This document shows positions 52,450 through 64,000 of a stretch of 64,000 nucleotides of DNA, one piece after another; position 1 is the stretch's first letter; each line of letters begins with the position of its first letter. The position numbers were made by a program, and so were the translations under genes. The notes under the pieces were generated by a model. That model made no database searches. It saw only the letters and a list, made by a program, of their open reading frames with translations, and was not told where the DNA came from. Location of the stretch: positions 7,937,001 to 8,001,000 of the forward strand of contig CM012954.1 of NCBI GenBank assembly GCA_000181795.3, written 5' to 3'. Source of the DNA: Trichinella spiralis. Taxonomy: Eukaryota > Nematoda > Enoplea > Trichinellida > Trichinellidae.

Positions 52450-55400
52450 ATGCGGGATTTGTTATACACAATTTCTCTGGTGCCAGTTATTCTACTTAAC
52501 TTCGCCGAAGGTATGCAATTCTTTCTTACGTTTTATATTCTTATATTATTTGCATTTACAATTTGCATAATGTTTAGCATTTGGTCAGTTGCAATGTTTT
52601 TGTAAACAAACCGATTGTGCCTTACCTAAATGCAGAAACACGTGGTCATTGCTCAACTTCAAGCATACAGGTACGTGAAAGTTTTCTTTTTTTTATTTGT
52701 ATTTCAAGAAAAAGCATATATTTGTATGTTATTTTTATTTTTGCTATTTTGAATATGAATTTGTAAAAAAGATGTAGTTATATTCAAATTTAAATATGTG
52801 TCAAAATTATGATAAAGTTTTTTTACTGGAGGCAAACAATTGTTAGCTGAGTTAGATCTGTCATTTTTGCTGAAGAATTTCATTTGTCAGGTTCTTTGTG
52901 TAACAGTGCGATGTTTTTTTTATAAATTTTCTTTAACAATTAATTTTTATGCTTGTTATATTTTTTGGTGATCAAGGTTTTCAGTTTAAGTTGTTCAATT
53001 AAAAAAGATGAAATTGAAATATCAAACAATCCATAAGCTGTGGAAAAGTTGTTTCAAAGGATTCGACTGAAATTAGCTAGCTAGCCGGGCAGTAATAATA
53101 ATAATAATAATAGTAATGATAGTAAATAGCTTGTATAACAGGGGCCATGTATTTGAATTTTCATTTTCCAATTAGTAAACACGGCGCAGTGTGAGCAACG
53201 TTTTCTTAGTTATCTTATCTATTAATAATACAATAGAATGGATAAAGGCTGAACAGCAGCACACTGACCTGACGAGCACTGAGATAAGCTTAACTATGGG
53301 AAACGAATTTATTGCAAATTGAGCATGTTGAAGCAAATTCAATTAGGAAGCCAATGGGAACAGCTTTATCATCTGCTATTTGAAAAAAATTGGCAGAATT
53401 GAAGAAAAGCATCATCTGCTTTAAAAATTTCATGCTTATGAAGAAACTGTTTCATTATTGAGAACCAATTTATTTTTTATCTGGCTATCGATTCATTGTC
53501 GATGACGAGTTGTGTTGTTCATTTGTTATAATAATTAATGATGTACAAGATATTTTTTTTATTTTTTATTATTATAAATGATGTCTGAAAGTTGAGTGGT
53601 GGAATTGTTGAAAAGATTTTTTGAATGCCATTTAAAACAGTATATAGTCATATTGGATATTATTGGATGTGTTCGATTATTTCATCGTTGAAAACGTGAA
53701 ATAACGACGTCAACGACCGAAGTGGACCGAGAAGAGCATTGATTCAGTGATGTGTTACGATTCAGATAATGGCGATGATCGACTTGGACGCAATTGGGCA
53801 TTCTTCTTGTGTAAACTTGCCTCATTCAAAGCAATAATGCCATTGCTGCTTATAATAATAATAATGATAAGTAGTATTTACAGTTCAGATACTTCGTTTT
53901 GTGCAAGGTTCTCTTTCAACTCCTTCGATGAAATTAACAATATTTTCTCTTTGTGTACTAGTGATAAAAGCTTTATTTGAAAAATTCCTTTTTTCTTTTC
54001 AAATTTCAAAGTAAATCATCAAATTAATTAAAAGAATCTGAATGGATTAAGCAGTAAATTTATTTTATTGTTCATTTTGAATTTGCAAATTAGTATCAAT
54101 GCAATATAATACAATTGGAACTATTGTATTTCATAAAAGGTAATCTTTACTATCAAAATCATAATATTTTGTATCTTTTTCTGTTTTGGTTTTATTCATA
54201 TTTTGTAGAATTTCTATTACGTTTTCCTATATTTTGTAAAAATATGTTTCAGTTTTATCAATTCTCTAATCAGGAGATTGCACTTAAAAGTTTCGATTGC
54301 ATCGATGCTATTATTATTGATTGATGATATAAGCATGACCAACTGTATAATTTTTTTATATTGTTGAAATCTTATGGTGCACTATAACTTTTGAATATAT
54401 TTTTCAAAATAGTATATATTCATAAACATGGCCAACGTCTGCTAACGGATAGCAATATAAATGCATGTCATTTTTGATGAAAACAAATTTTCAGCAACAA
54501 TACAAATGCAAATAAAAATATAGTTTAATGAAGTGCTTGAAATGAAGTTTATTTTAATCAAAAATTTTGTAGCGGTGTTATGCAAATGAAACTGCTCACC
54601 GTTGTGTAAAAACTTTTAGCATATGCTGTTCAAAAGTGTCCAAGAAAAGTTATTAATAATTTATTACTGATGGTTGTTAATCAAATTTGCAATTTTATCG
54701 TTCAGCAGTTCCGTATTTATCATCCGTGTTAGTGTGCATGTTGAATTTTTCATTACAAAAGCTAATGCGAAGCTAGTGATTGAAAACGAAACTATGCTCC
54801 ATGTAAATTGCTTGCAGTTAATTGGATTACATCTGAATTGAATGCCATTCTGAAATTGTTTAAATAATTTACAAACAACACAATTTGTGCTTGAATTGAA
54901 AAATATTCACGCTTTCATTAACAACTGAGGCAATTAGTTTCATTTCCATCGCACAGATGTTTATTTCTTTGAATTGCTTATTTTGTTCTTTTGCTTTTTG
55001 TTTTAGTTTTATTCAATTTGGCAAATACATAAATAAATTTAAATCGGCGGAATGATTTAATTTTCTGTTGAAATGCATTTTTTAAATTGCATAAATTCAT
55101 AATTTTGATAATTGACGTTGACATTTGAAAAATAAAAGAATAAATGAAAAGAAAAATTGGCAGAGGTGTGAGAATTTTTTTTTCATCAGTGGAAATGGGG
55201 AGGAGGATAAATATTATTTTTGCCTCAGTTAGCAATTTGGCAAAAGCTGAACGATTGTTTTGTGTTGCGTTTGAAATTTCTTCAGTTTGTGCTTATTTAT
55301 TGGATTGAGAGAGAGAGAGAGAGAAGCAGGCGGACAGTTTAAGCAGATTAATTAATCGTTTATCATTATTGACTATTTATTTTGAAAGCTAGCTGTTTCC

Positions 55401-56384
55401 CGTTCAATCCACAGTCGATCCGCCAATAGCTAGTAGAGGTTTTGGCGTTTTTGCTTATATGCTTTCGTCTTCCTTTGCTTTGCTTGAGGTCTGCGCATAA
55501 TTGGCGCCATTCTATCAACCTCAAGCTACCTTGAATCATTTTCTTTCAATTCAACGCTAATCGAATGTCAACATTGGCAGACAAACACCACGTTCATCGA
55601 CCAATGTAGCAGCATTTAAGCATTCAGCTTAGCTGTTAATGAAAAAGCTAACCGCTGCAATTACCCTTCACCCGCAGGCTTCGATCAAATTTCAAATTTC
55701 CAAACATAATTTACGATGCTTTGAAAATTTCTATTTACAAAAGTTATACAAATTTGATTGATTTTTGTCTTGTGGTTTTTGTTTATTTATTTTCTTGTTG
55801 AAATTGATTGTTCAATTAATTTTTGACAATGACAATGGCAATGATCCATTGAATACAAAAGATATTTGCATCAAATGCTTCTACCATTAGCCAATTAGCT
55901 TTGTTTTGTCTCATTTTTTGAAACGTACATTTTTCTAACCGTGATATTGTAATTTCATTTTTTAAAATTAAATTTGAATAAAAAAAGTGTAGAAATGTTT
56001 GAGAAAATATATATTGTTTCAGAAGAAGCGACCAGCAGCAGTTGTCACGAAGATGTGTACAGAACGGTGGACAAGTGTTTCCAGAATGTTACCACCTGGG
56101 AAGATGCTTGCAAATGCGGTGGCTTTGACTGCCAAAGCTTTTTGCATTTCATGCGTCGCTTTATTTCGAAATTTGAGCTTTTGTGTGAAAGGGAAATTTT
56201 CCATCACCACACCAATGAACATGGTGAAAATGGTGGCTCTCACGCAGATGGACTGGACGATCTAGATTTCGATACCATCCAAAAACCGAATAAGCATCTT
56301 TTTCTGCTTGTCATCATTCCACTTTGTGTCGGTGCCTTTGCGGTTATTATGATTTTTCTCAATTACCACTGCAAGATGTGCTAA
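52450..56384 (+). CDS. Unrecognised small Cys-rich single-pass membrane protein
   Basis: Exons 52450-52510, 52578-52670 and 56023-56384 join in phase 1 at both junctions to give 171 residues. A signal peptide (residues 1-21, ending AEA before FGQ) is followed by an ectodomain with ten cysteines at about 27, 29, 34, 39, 59, 70, 81, 83, 88 and 106, one N-glycosylation site (Asn73-Val-Thr), a His/Gly/Asp-rich stalk (about 110-142), a transmembrane helix (LFLLVIIPLCVGAFAVIMIF) and a six-residue tail with two cysteines. The QCFC start faintly recalls TGF-beta-receptor and Ly6 ectodomains, but the CC....CN ending of those folds is missing. The function is unknown. The 3.35 kb second intron could hide another exon. 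The weakest link is the assignment of the first two small exons to the third; matching phases and the signal peptide support it. Confidence 0.65.
52671..56022 (+). other. Long intron of the Cys-rich membrane protein gene
   Basis: A 3.35 kb A+T-rich intron with a GA run at 55306-55324 and a TAA run near 53092-53110. The ORFs inside (for example 53747-53980, 54115-54324) have no Cys-rich or motif content that would suit the flanking protein. Confidence 0.5.
55306..55324. repeat. GA dinucleotide repeat
   Basis: Nine or so GA units in the long intron of the membrane protein gene. Confidence 0.8.
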
Positions 56385-58845
56385 CATCTTTCATCGTAGA
56401 AGAAGCACAAACCTACAAGTTGTATTTGCATCTTTTATGATTTGCAAGTCATTTGATTCATTTTGTTTTAATAACTACACCTCTTCCACTGCATCAAAAA
56501 TTGCATGAAATTTCCATGTATCTTGGTTCAAAGTTTGGCATTGTAAAGTCTGAAAAAGTGTAAAATTTTGTTTACTTTAGGATTTTCAAATTAAAAAAAG
56601 AAAAACCCCTTATTATTATTATTATTCATGAACAGGTAAAAGAGTGAATGAATGAATGCGGTTCAGTTTTTTCCACGTGGCTAAATAATGTTCCAATTTT
56701 GAACAGCTAGCTAGAAAAGTATTTCAGCAAGTTATTCAATTTAAGTTCTGCATGCTCTGTTTTGGTCTACTGCTTCAGCCGATAATGTTATATTTGTTTT
56801 AGTACTTCAACTAGGGAAGAACATTGTCGACTTTCAGCACAATGAGTAATACTATCAGTGTTATCTACTATTATGTAAATTTCTAGCAACTTATTTATTT
56901 AGCAGCATTTTAACAAGCTAAAGAGCAAACAACAGAAGTAATATGTGATCAAGTGAATAATAATTAATTAAAACAAATATGAAAGCAAATTTGAATTGAA
57001 CTTACGTGAACTAACTGAACTTTACAAACTTCATGCCGTAACGTTGCACTGATTATTGTTTCAGAGTTTGCTTATCATCATCATCATCATTATTATTATT
57101 ATTATTCAATTGCTGCAGCTTTTTCAGCGTCGAATGATTTCCATGTGAGTGTGGTAAGTGAGTTTCAGTTGAAATGACAGTGGCAATGGAAGAATTCTGA
57201 TGATACATACCACTGGGACTAATGCCACGGATGACAAGGCCAAACAGATAGCGTCATGCAAGAACGAAATACGTCAAACAAAAATAGGTGAAATTGCTTA
57301 CAAAGCTCATGAATATTTCAATGAAAATTTCGGTCTCATCATGCGCAGCTTGTGAATAATAATAATTGCAGGATGTTGGTGAAAAATGGTGAGAACAGTT
57401 CAATACTTTGGACATTATAATGTCGAATACATCATTATTATTGTACTATTGTATAATTTCCTTTTTATGGAAAAAAATTTAATGCAGCAGCTTGCTTGCT
57501 CGCTATATTTTGCTTCACTACTTGCTAGTTGAATTTTAGCCTTTATTAATTGATTATGATGATCTCATTTTTATTCTCAGGGTGAACGTGATCTCGATTC
57601 AAGCTTGTATCAAAATAAAAATCCATTGCGTTAATTGAATGCTTACAGAAATTTTATTTATAGAGCAAAACAGCCAACAAAAAACGAAAAAGCAGAACAT
57701 TATTTCACTGTTTAAAGCGGTCGTTGTTGACTGAACATGAAATAAATAGGGCGGCACAGTGAGGAAACTGTGTCGGCTGTGTAAGTGCGACGACAGCTTT
57801 TATTTAAATGATATTTCCTCGTTTGAAAGCATTTTTCCGGTTAAATTTGGACAACAGTTTTTTTTCTAAATTATAATTTTTGCCATGTTTCAGGTGTTGA
57901 CGAGCATGTTGACTGAAATGTAACAATTTTTATCATTTAAAAAAAGCAATGGCTTATTCATTAAAATGATTATCATCATGATAAGTACAAAAAAAAGAAA
58001 AAGTCATTTGCGAAATCTGTTTAACATGCTCAGTTTTGCTCAGTTTATTTATTCTTTTTTAATTTTATAATAAAATATTTTTGCAGTGTTTCAAAGGAAC
58101 TTTATGGCCATTGAATGATTTTCTTTTAAGCATTACTTTTAAGCATCTTTGCATATTTCGATTTTATCTTATTTTTGACAAATCATGTCGAAATTTGTTT
58201 TGAGCACTCATGTTTGTTGAACTTTTGAATAATTTCATTGATTTTTACTTCACTTTCTGTACAAACAGATTTTAATGACATTGTTGCTCTGAAAAATGGA
58301 AATTTTTTCAACAATATTTCAGTTTTTTATAGCTATGCGCCTGTGGATGACAAAAAGAATTATGGACATGATGATTGTGCAATTTTCCAATAAAAGCACC
58401 ATTTTTCGGTAATAACTTCCACAGTTATTATAATAATGTTAACAATTACTGAAAGCGGATTTCAAATGTAAGCATTATGCATAAACTGGTTGCATTTCCG
58501 CTGAGTAAAATATTTGACCCGCTTGGTGAAAGAAAAGCTTTTAGCTTTTTCCATTTTCTTTTGTGTAATAAATACATTGTAGCTGGGTTGATGGTCATTT
58601 TGTCGACCGTCTATGGAGAAGCACTTTGCTATCATTTGTTTTATCCTGTTCAGCACATCAAATTTTGGTATGAACAAATTCTAATTGATTTTTCTTTTCT
58701 TTTATAATAAGAATATTGTTGTTTATTTGTTTGGTTGGTTAGTCAGCTTATTTTTATTTTAAATAAATGCCAATTGGATAATTGCATTCTGTTTTTGCAT
58801 AATAATTTACTTGGAAAAAATATTAATTTAGTATGCTTAATTTAG
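56385..58845. other. Intergenic region with the unseen 5' part of the WAP-like gene
   Basis: About 2.5 kb. It contains ATC/ATT triplets at 57072-57108. The WAP-like gene must start here or further left, because its first visible exon opens with an acceptor in phase 1. One phase-compatible candidate is ATG 58477 with donor CTGA|GTAAAA, but its nine codons (MHKLVAFPL) are too short for a clear signal peptide. No other exon was convincing. Confidence 0.4.
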
Positions 58846-60949
58846 TATTTTCTGAAAAACCCGGCATTTGTCCACCTCTTTTGAAGAGCACAGTTGAACA
58901 GAGGATCGATAATTGCTGGAAAGATTATGATTGCTCAGGGGACCGAAAATGCTGCCAAACTGTTCTGGGCAATGGATGCTTGTTTCCACTACCAGAACCG
59001 TCGATTGGTAAAATTCATATGTATTTCATTAAAATTTAAATTTTTGATAAACTACAATAACATATGTTAATCTTCAATTCAAACTGTCTTTTAACTGGAA
59101 GATGTGGTGCATTTTATTGAAAAGTAAAAATGAGAAAAATTAACTAACAGGCATTTTTAGCCTGTGCGTATAATAATATAACTTTTTTAATAACAAAATT
59201 TGAGTTCATTTCAAACGTTGATAGAGATTAATCAAGAAGCCCAATAATGATTCTTTACAATTGATTTGAATAAATAATAAAAAAGGTTTAGCTAAGTTAA
59301 TCAGAAACTGATTATTTGATAATAAGCTAGCTTGTATTAATTGAGTATCATTGTTTTGCAAGAATACTTCGAAACACAGAAATCATAGAAAGTTTAAATC
59401 GGAAGATGGATTCAAAATTTTGGTAAATTACTTTGGATTCATTCAGGTGAAACGAAAATAGGAATTTGTCCAAAATTTGCGGGCTTCTATAAAACTTATC
59501 GAATAAACAAATGTACTAATGACAAAAATTGCATCGACATGCACAAATGTTGCGATACTGCATTCGGCAAGCGCTGTCTGCTTCCTCAGTTACAATCGGG
59601 TATGAATTTACTTCTTTCATTTACTAATGCAAATTATGAAGCACATTTATAGTGCTGTTTTAGTTAAAGTAGAAAATGTTCAATCCACCGGCATTTGTCC
59701 ACCAATGATTAGCAGAAAATTGCCACACGCATTCGACCGATGCCAAGATGATCTCCAGTGCGGTAAAGGGAGAAAATGTTGTGATACTGTAAATGGAAAG
59801 ATGTGTCTTTTGGCAGAAAATACTAATAACTTCAGTAAGGAAATTGTGAACAAATATTTTTTAGCTTACAAAATGTGTATATCGAAGCATATAGAAAAGT
59901 GTTCAACATGTTGAGTGGACTAATCAAATAAATCAATTTATCAGAAATCATTTCTATTTAGATATTGAAAGAGCTGGAATTTGTCCTGATTACTCTCCTG
60001 GAACGGGAATGCTGGTGTACAGATGTCTGTACGATACAGATTGCCCTGATTTACATAAATGCTGCAACACACAGGAAGGAAAAGACTGCATTTTGCCAAG
60101 CAAAGCCATGGATAGTAACCAAGTTATATTTTTTTTCATGTTTAATTATTATTTTTATGTTCAACTGTTTTAGATATGAAACCTGGGGCATGTCCACTTT
60201 ACATTCCCAAACAGCAAAATTTCGATCTTCAGAAATGTACAGCAGATAGTGATTGTCCAGGCACAAGCAAATGCTGCAATAATAAGGAAGGAAAGGTTTG
60301 TCTCATCGCTGAAATGGAATGTAATACAAAAATGATGTATTTATTTCGTGCATATTCAAATTTTATCATTTCATTTTTCAGATACTGAAAAACCTGGAAA
60401 CTGCCCTGCATTTTATGGACCGCATGACGATGTGGATGTGCTTCATAAGTGCAATGATGATTATGATTGTGCAGAAATGAGTAAATGTTGCGAAACCAAC
60501 AAAGGCCGTACTTGCATTATACCAGTGGAACTATCTGATGATAATAAAATGAAAAGTAATTAAAATCCCTAAACAGTTCGTAAATGTCACTGATATTACT
60601 ATTACTCATCAGATGAATTTCTCTGCCCGGATGGAGAGAAAACGGCAATTCTGTGCGCCAATCAGAGTGTTTGTCCTGCAGATTATTCTTGCTTCCGCAA
60701 TTTCTGTTGCAAAACTCATCAAAAAAAGCCATACAAAGGTAAATGAATGTACTGTAGCGTACTTTAGTAATGTTCAATAAGTTTTGGCTATTTTTAGATT
60801 TGTCAGAGCGACCTGGTCTTTGTCCAACTATGATTAACACTGCAAGCACTGCTCAAGATTTTGAATGCTATCTGGATAGTCACTGCAGTGCGGGAAAAAA
60901 ATGCTGCGATACGCCGTCAGGAAAGAGTTGTTTGATTCCAAAAATATAA
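58846..60949 (+). CDS. Multidomain WAP-like/lustrin-type secreted protein, first exon not found
   Basis: Eight exons join in phase 1 at every junction: 58846-59007, 59447-59599, 59664-59834, 59962-60114, 60174-60320, 60382-60555, 60613-60738 and 60798-60949 (TAA). Seven exons each encode one WAP-like (four-disulfide-core) unit with the pattern G-x-CP ... C-x5-C-x5-CC-x(6-8)-C; exon seven encodes a different, lustrin-type unit. The WAP units hold six rather than eight cysteines. WAP proteins are usually secreted serine-protease inhibitors or antimicrobials; clade I nematodes are known to secrete many. Candidate reactive-loop residues differ between units, so targets may differ. Visible length is 412 residues. 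The signal peptide is expected on an upstream exon that I could not identify; without it, secretion is inference. Confidence 0.8.
60613..60738 (+). other. Lustrin-type cysteine-rich unit within the WAP-like gene
   Basis: This exon encodes about 42 residues with spacing C-x9-C-x5-C-x5-C-x4-CC, including LCPDGEKTAILC and CPADYSC. This matches the lustrin cysteine-rich repeat known from nematode and mollusc secreted proteins and not the WAP pattern of the other seven exons. It keeps the same phase 1-1 boundaries. Confidence 0.7.
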
Positions 60950-60997
60950 TTGTCTTTCAATACTGTCAGAAATGGGATGTTACATCAGAATGCAAAA

Positions 60998-61003
60998 AAT
61001 AAA
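60998..61003 (+). promoter_or_regulatory. Poly(A) signal AATAAA of the WAP-like gene
   Basis: Exact hexamer 49 bases past the stop codon, a typical distance. Confidence 0.6.
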
Positions 61004-63173
61004 TTTTTCAACGAGAACTTTATACATCATTGTCTCAACTCATGAGATGAAAGTGCTCGCTTCATTTAAAAAAAAATCATTTTTCTCAAGAAATGCTCAT
61101 TGCTGTTTTTTTTACAAGTTTCTCCTTTTCCCTTGTGAGTCAAACATGCAACTTTTTGCATTGACTTTCGCGTTGATCAACGCTTTAATACGTTCGTGGA
61201 ATATGGACGTTTAGTATAGCTGTTACCAGAGGGAAAAAATCCTGAATGCGCATCTAAGATCTTGTACTAACAATTTATGTTTAATTAATGCGTTATGGTT
61301 GATTAATTATTTGAATACATTTAGAAATGAACCGTGCACAACGCTATTACGCAATGAGAAGTTTGCTATTCCGCTCGTGGCTATGTGATTATGCTATTTG
61401 CATGATTTACTTACTCATGTTCGACAACTCAAAATGTTCTCTTCACTACCGCTTATTCACTACACGAAAGTCATGATCACCAGCCAACTAGACCGTCTAT
61501 TCCCATTATCACAACAAAAAGGTACGTGACTGTTCATCATTGAGCTCACTCTTTAACCTACTGTATTGCGTTTCCAGGATTTCAACTTGTCGTATAAACT
61601 TAGTTTTGAAACTAACACACACTAACCTTCAAATAGAACAGTCACTAACCGCGTCAGTCACTCTCAGATAGAACTTTCTTTATACCGAATTACGAATACT
61701 AATATATACTTCAAAGAGTAGCTTGGAAATCTGCTAAATCTCCATGTTAGCAAATTTCACAGTTTCGGAAGAAAACAAGGAAGATTGTAATTCATTGGAA
61801 TTAATTATTCCCATTTTAAATGAACCTTATTTCTGAACTACAATTATTCAAATAAACTGGTTAAATAAAACTTTTGTTATAGAAGGACCTGAACAATTAA
61901 AGAAAAATCAGGAACAATTGTTATTACAATGTATATTTTTGTTTTGCAGAGAAAATGAAATTTCTTAATTATTAAATAAATTAATAATAATTAATTAATA
62001 TAATTAATAATATATAATAAAATTGAATAATAAAGTAATATAATAAATGATAAAACATTTTTTCTGGTGCAGTTATTTATCATGAAGTTTTTATTTTCTT
62101 TCCCTTAATCGCCGCTAAAAACCCATTTTAAAAGCCTCTTAATCGGCAATATCTGGACAAACTCTCCATTATAAACGGTGGAGACATCGTTTTACATCTC
62201 AGTTGTACTTCTGTGATTAGCGGAAATCATTTTTGGAAAAGCATTTTTGAAAAATTTGAAATTTCATGAAGTATAGCCTTTGTTATTTTTGTAGGGACGA
62301 AAACCTTTCGTCCAAAATTCAGCCTTTTTCATTTCAATCATGAAACGAGGTAATTTTCGGATGTCATGCAAACTTTCGCAGTGATATATCCAGTAGTGTC
62401 GAAATAAATTGCTTCTATAACTGGCTTATTGCATATTTCAATACAAGGTAAAGCTGAGGGGGTGGAATTCCATTACAGTTCGACAGTGATACACAGATTT
62501 ATGTAAATTAAAACCTACCAGCTCTCGAATACCGTATATCTTCAATATTTATTTACATGGACAATACTTTATGTATTTTGCAATCAATTTCATCTTCATC
62601 TTCTGATCATTTCGATTAATTTCAAAAGATTCTTTCATAGTTGGTAGAAATGTAAAAGAAACGGTTCAACTTATTGATTTTCAATTACTTTATCACTTTA
62701 TTACTATCATCTGCAAAATCTCAAAACTGTCGCTTTTAATTCAATTAATACCTGATTATCTTAAAGTAGACAATGGAATTTTTTTCTTCATTAAAAAATC
62801 AATCATTCCGTGGAATGAAATGTTCATTATTGTCTTCAAAATTCATTTAGTTATTCGCTAATACCAAGCATCCCGATTTTCGTACATTTTTTTGTACTTT
62901 TTCCAATGATTGAAATCGTCATTGAAATGTACATTAAATTCAGAAGATTCTGATAGACATAAATTTCAAATCGAAATAAAAATAAATACATTTACAACTT
63001 TTAGCAAATGCAATTGTTAAAAATTATTTTGCTCGAGATTGACAATCTGAACCTAATACCGCAAGCCCAGTTAAACGTGTGCTTGTGACGTAGTCACGTG
63101 GATTGGGACTGAAGGCGAGAGTGTAGATTGGTTGTGATTGTGTAGTTTTGCTCTATTTCGGTGATCCCTAGTA

Positions 63174-63240
63174 CAGTGGTTCTCAAACGGTCTACTCCCG
63201 ATTTTGACTTCAAAGGCACGCCGCTCGACATTTGATTAGC
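63174..63240 (+). mobile_element. Terminal sequence resembling a hAT-superfamily element
   Basis: CAGTGGTTCTCAAACGGTC followed after about 20 bases by AAAGGCACGCC resembles the terminal inverted repeat (CAGTGGTTCTCAAAC) and subterminal GGCACxCC of Charlie/hAT-type DNA transposons. No matching opposite end and no transposase was seen, so it is at most a remnant or the end of an element that leaves the window. Confidence 0.4.
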
Positions 63241-64000
63241 CTTAAATTTCATTGGTTTATACGCAGATTAAATTTCATTAGTTCTTGTTTCGATAAGTTT
63301 TATTCGTTGTCGCAAACCTAAATTTTTACTGGTTGTCATCGTAATGCGTGCTATTTGTCCAATTTTGATTTATGCTTAATGGCCACTTTTCTGATATTCA
63401 AAGCTTTACTATTTATCTTCTATATATGTTCTATAAACTTTTTTGATTGATTTATAGAAATTGTTTCAGGACGGTTTGAAATGCCCATAAAATCTTCCAT
63501 TTATTAGTTTCCTATTAGTTTATTTCATTTATTCGAACAGCAGAATTGAATTTTTCAGGATGTAGCTGTCAACATTTATTAATACATGAGGGTCTATTGT
63601 ATTACTTGGATATGTATGATTTCATGAAAAAACAATCGTTTTATTGATTTCTATGCTGTTCATGATCTTAATTATTCAATGAGCATCTCAACGATACAAA
63701 TAATGTGGCTGTTTGATTCAATTTTTGCCCAGTTCATTACAATCAAATGACGTTTATGTAAATCGCTTTGAATGTTGTTTTTTTTGTGAAAATGGTTGAT
63801 TACAAATGGTGAAAATAAAAATAAAATAATTTATGACAAACTAATTCACCCCATGCCATGGCATTTATTCTAATCTTTTGAGTTATATGCATATAAAGCT
63901 CAGTAAGAACAAAGGCCTGCCTCTAGGGAAACACACTTGTATTAATTGCATTTCTTTTTTTCCTATTATGAGAACAGGTATTTGTACAGATTAATTATTA

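Larger units (their letters stand above)
60950..64000. other. Intergenic region at the right edge
   Basis: About 3 kb with no supported gene. The part near 61430-61720 is less A+T-rich and has an intron-like GTACGT...TTCCAG pair (61521-61578), but the flanking frames close quickly. 62100-62420 is moderately G+C-richer and may be an old repeat. A hAT-like terminal sequence lies at 63174-63240. The rest is A+T-rich. Confidence 0.45.

Noticed and set aside
52578-52670. TGF-beta/activin receptor ectodomain suggested by the QCFC start
   Set aside because: The following cysteine spacing and the missing CC....CN ending do not match, and no kinase domain follows the membrane helix.
58477-58707. 76-codon ORF proposed as the signal exon of the WAP-like gene
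   Set aside because: Its natural donor near 58669 (TTTTG|GTATGA) is in phase 2, but the next exon requires phase 1; the shorter version ending at 58504 fits the phase but is too short for a signal peptide.
61470-61620. Small spliced gene suggested by a GTACGT...TTCCAG intron
   Set aside because: The joined frame from the ATG closes after about 22 codons and shows no motif.

Overview
The window reads as animal nuclear DNA, most likely from a nematode: it is strongly A+T-rich, genes are cut into many small exons with introns often only 50-100 bases long, and it carries recognisable relatives of the nematode muscle genes unc-82 and egl-19. A run of secreted WAP-like domains near the right end recalls the expansions I know from clade I nematodes (Trichuris/Trichinella group). 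The phylum is likely, the clade is a guess from content, and no species is claimed.

Layout. 1-3364 (minus): SART3-type splicing factor, N-terminus through RRM2, running off the left edge. 4908-5699 and 6825-7526 (plus): tandem HAD phosphatases of the pseudouridine-5'-phosphatase type. 8299-18560 (minus): complete 13-exon NUAK/UNC-82 kinase of about 1522 residues. 18561-24896: a divergent 6.3 kb spacer with a conspicuous G+C-rich block. 24897-42967 (plus): almost complete L-type calcium channel alpha-1 gene (EGL-19/Cav1), about 40 exons, including a tandem pair of equal-length alternative exons for segment IVS2. 46917-47949 (plus): two-exon neuropeptide precursor with three copies of an xSELF-Gly peptide that I do not recognise. 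52450-56384 (plus): unrecognised small Cys-rich single-pass membrane protein in three exons. 58846-60949 (plus): secreted-type protein of seven six-cysteine WAP-like domains and one lustrin-like domain, each on its own phase 1-1 exon. 60950-64000: no gene seen; one hAT-like terminal sequence.

Function. UNC-82 (myosin filament organisation) and EGL-19 (muscle voltage-gated calcium entry) are transcribed head to head, so the spacer may hold muscle control elements. SART3 recycles U4/U6 snRNP. The neuropeptide gene, the membrane protein and the WAP gene are unrelated secretory-pathway genes. All multi-exon models were built by hand from splice sites, reading-phase continuity and family knowledge; no alignment or transcript data was available.
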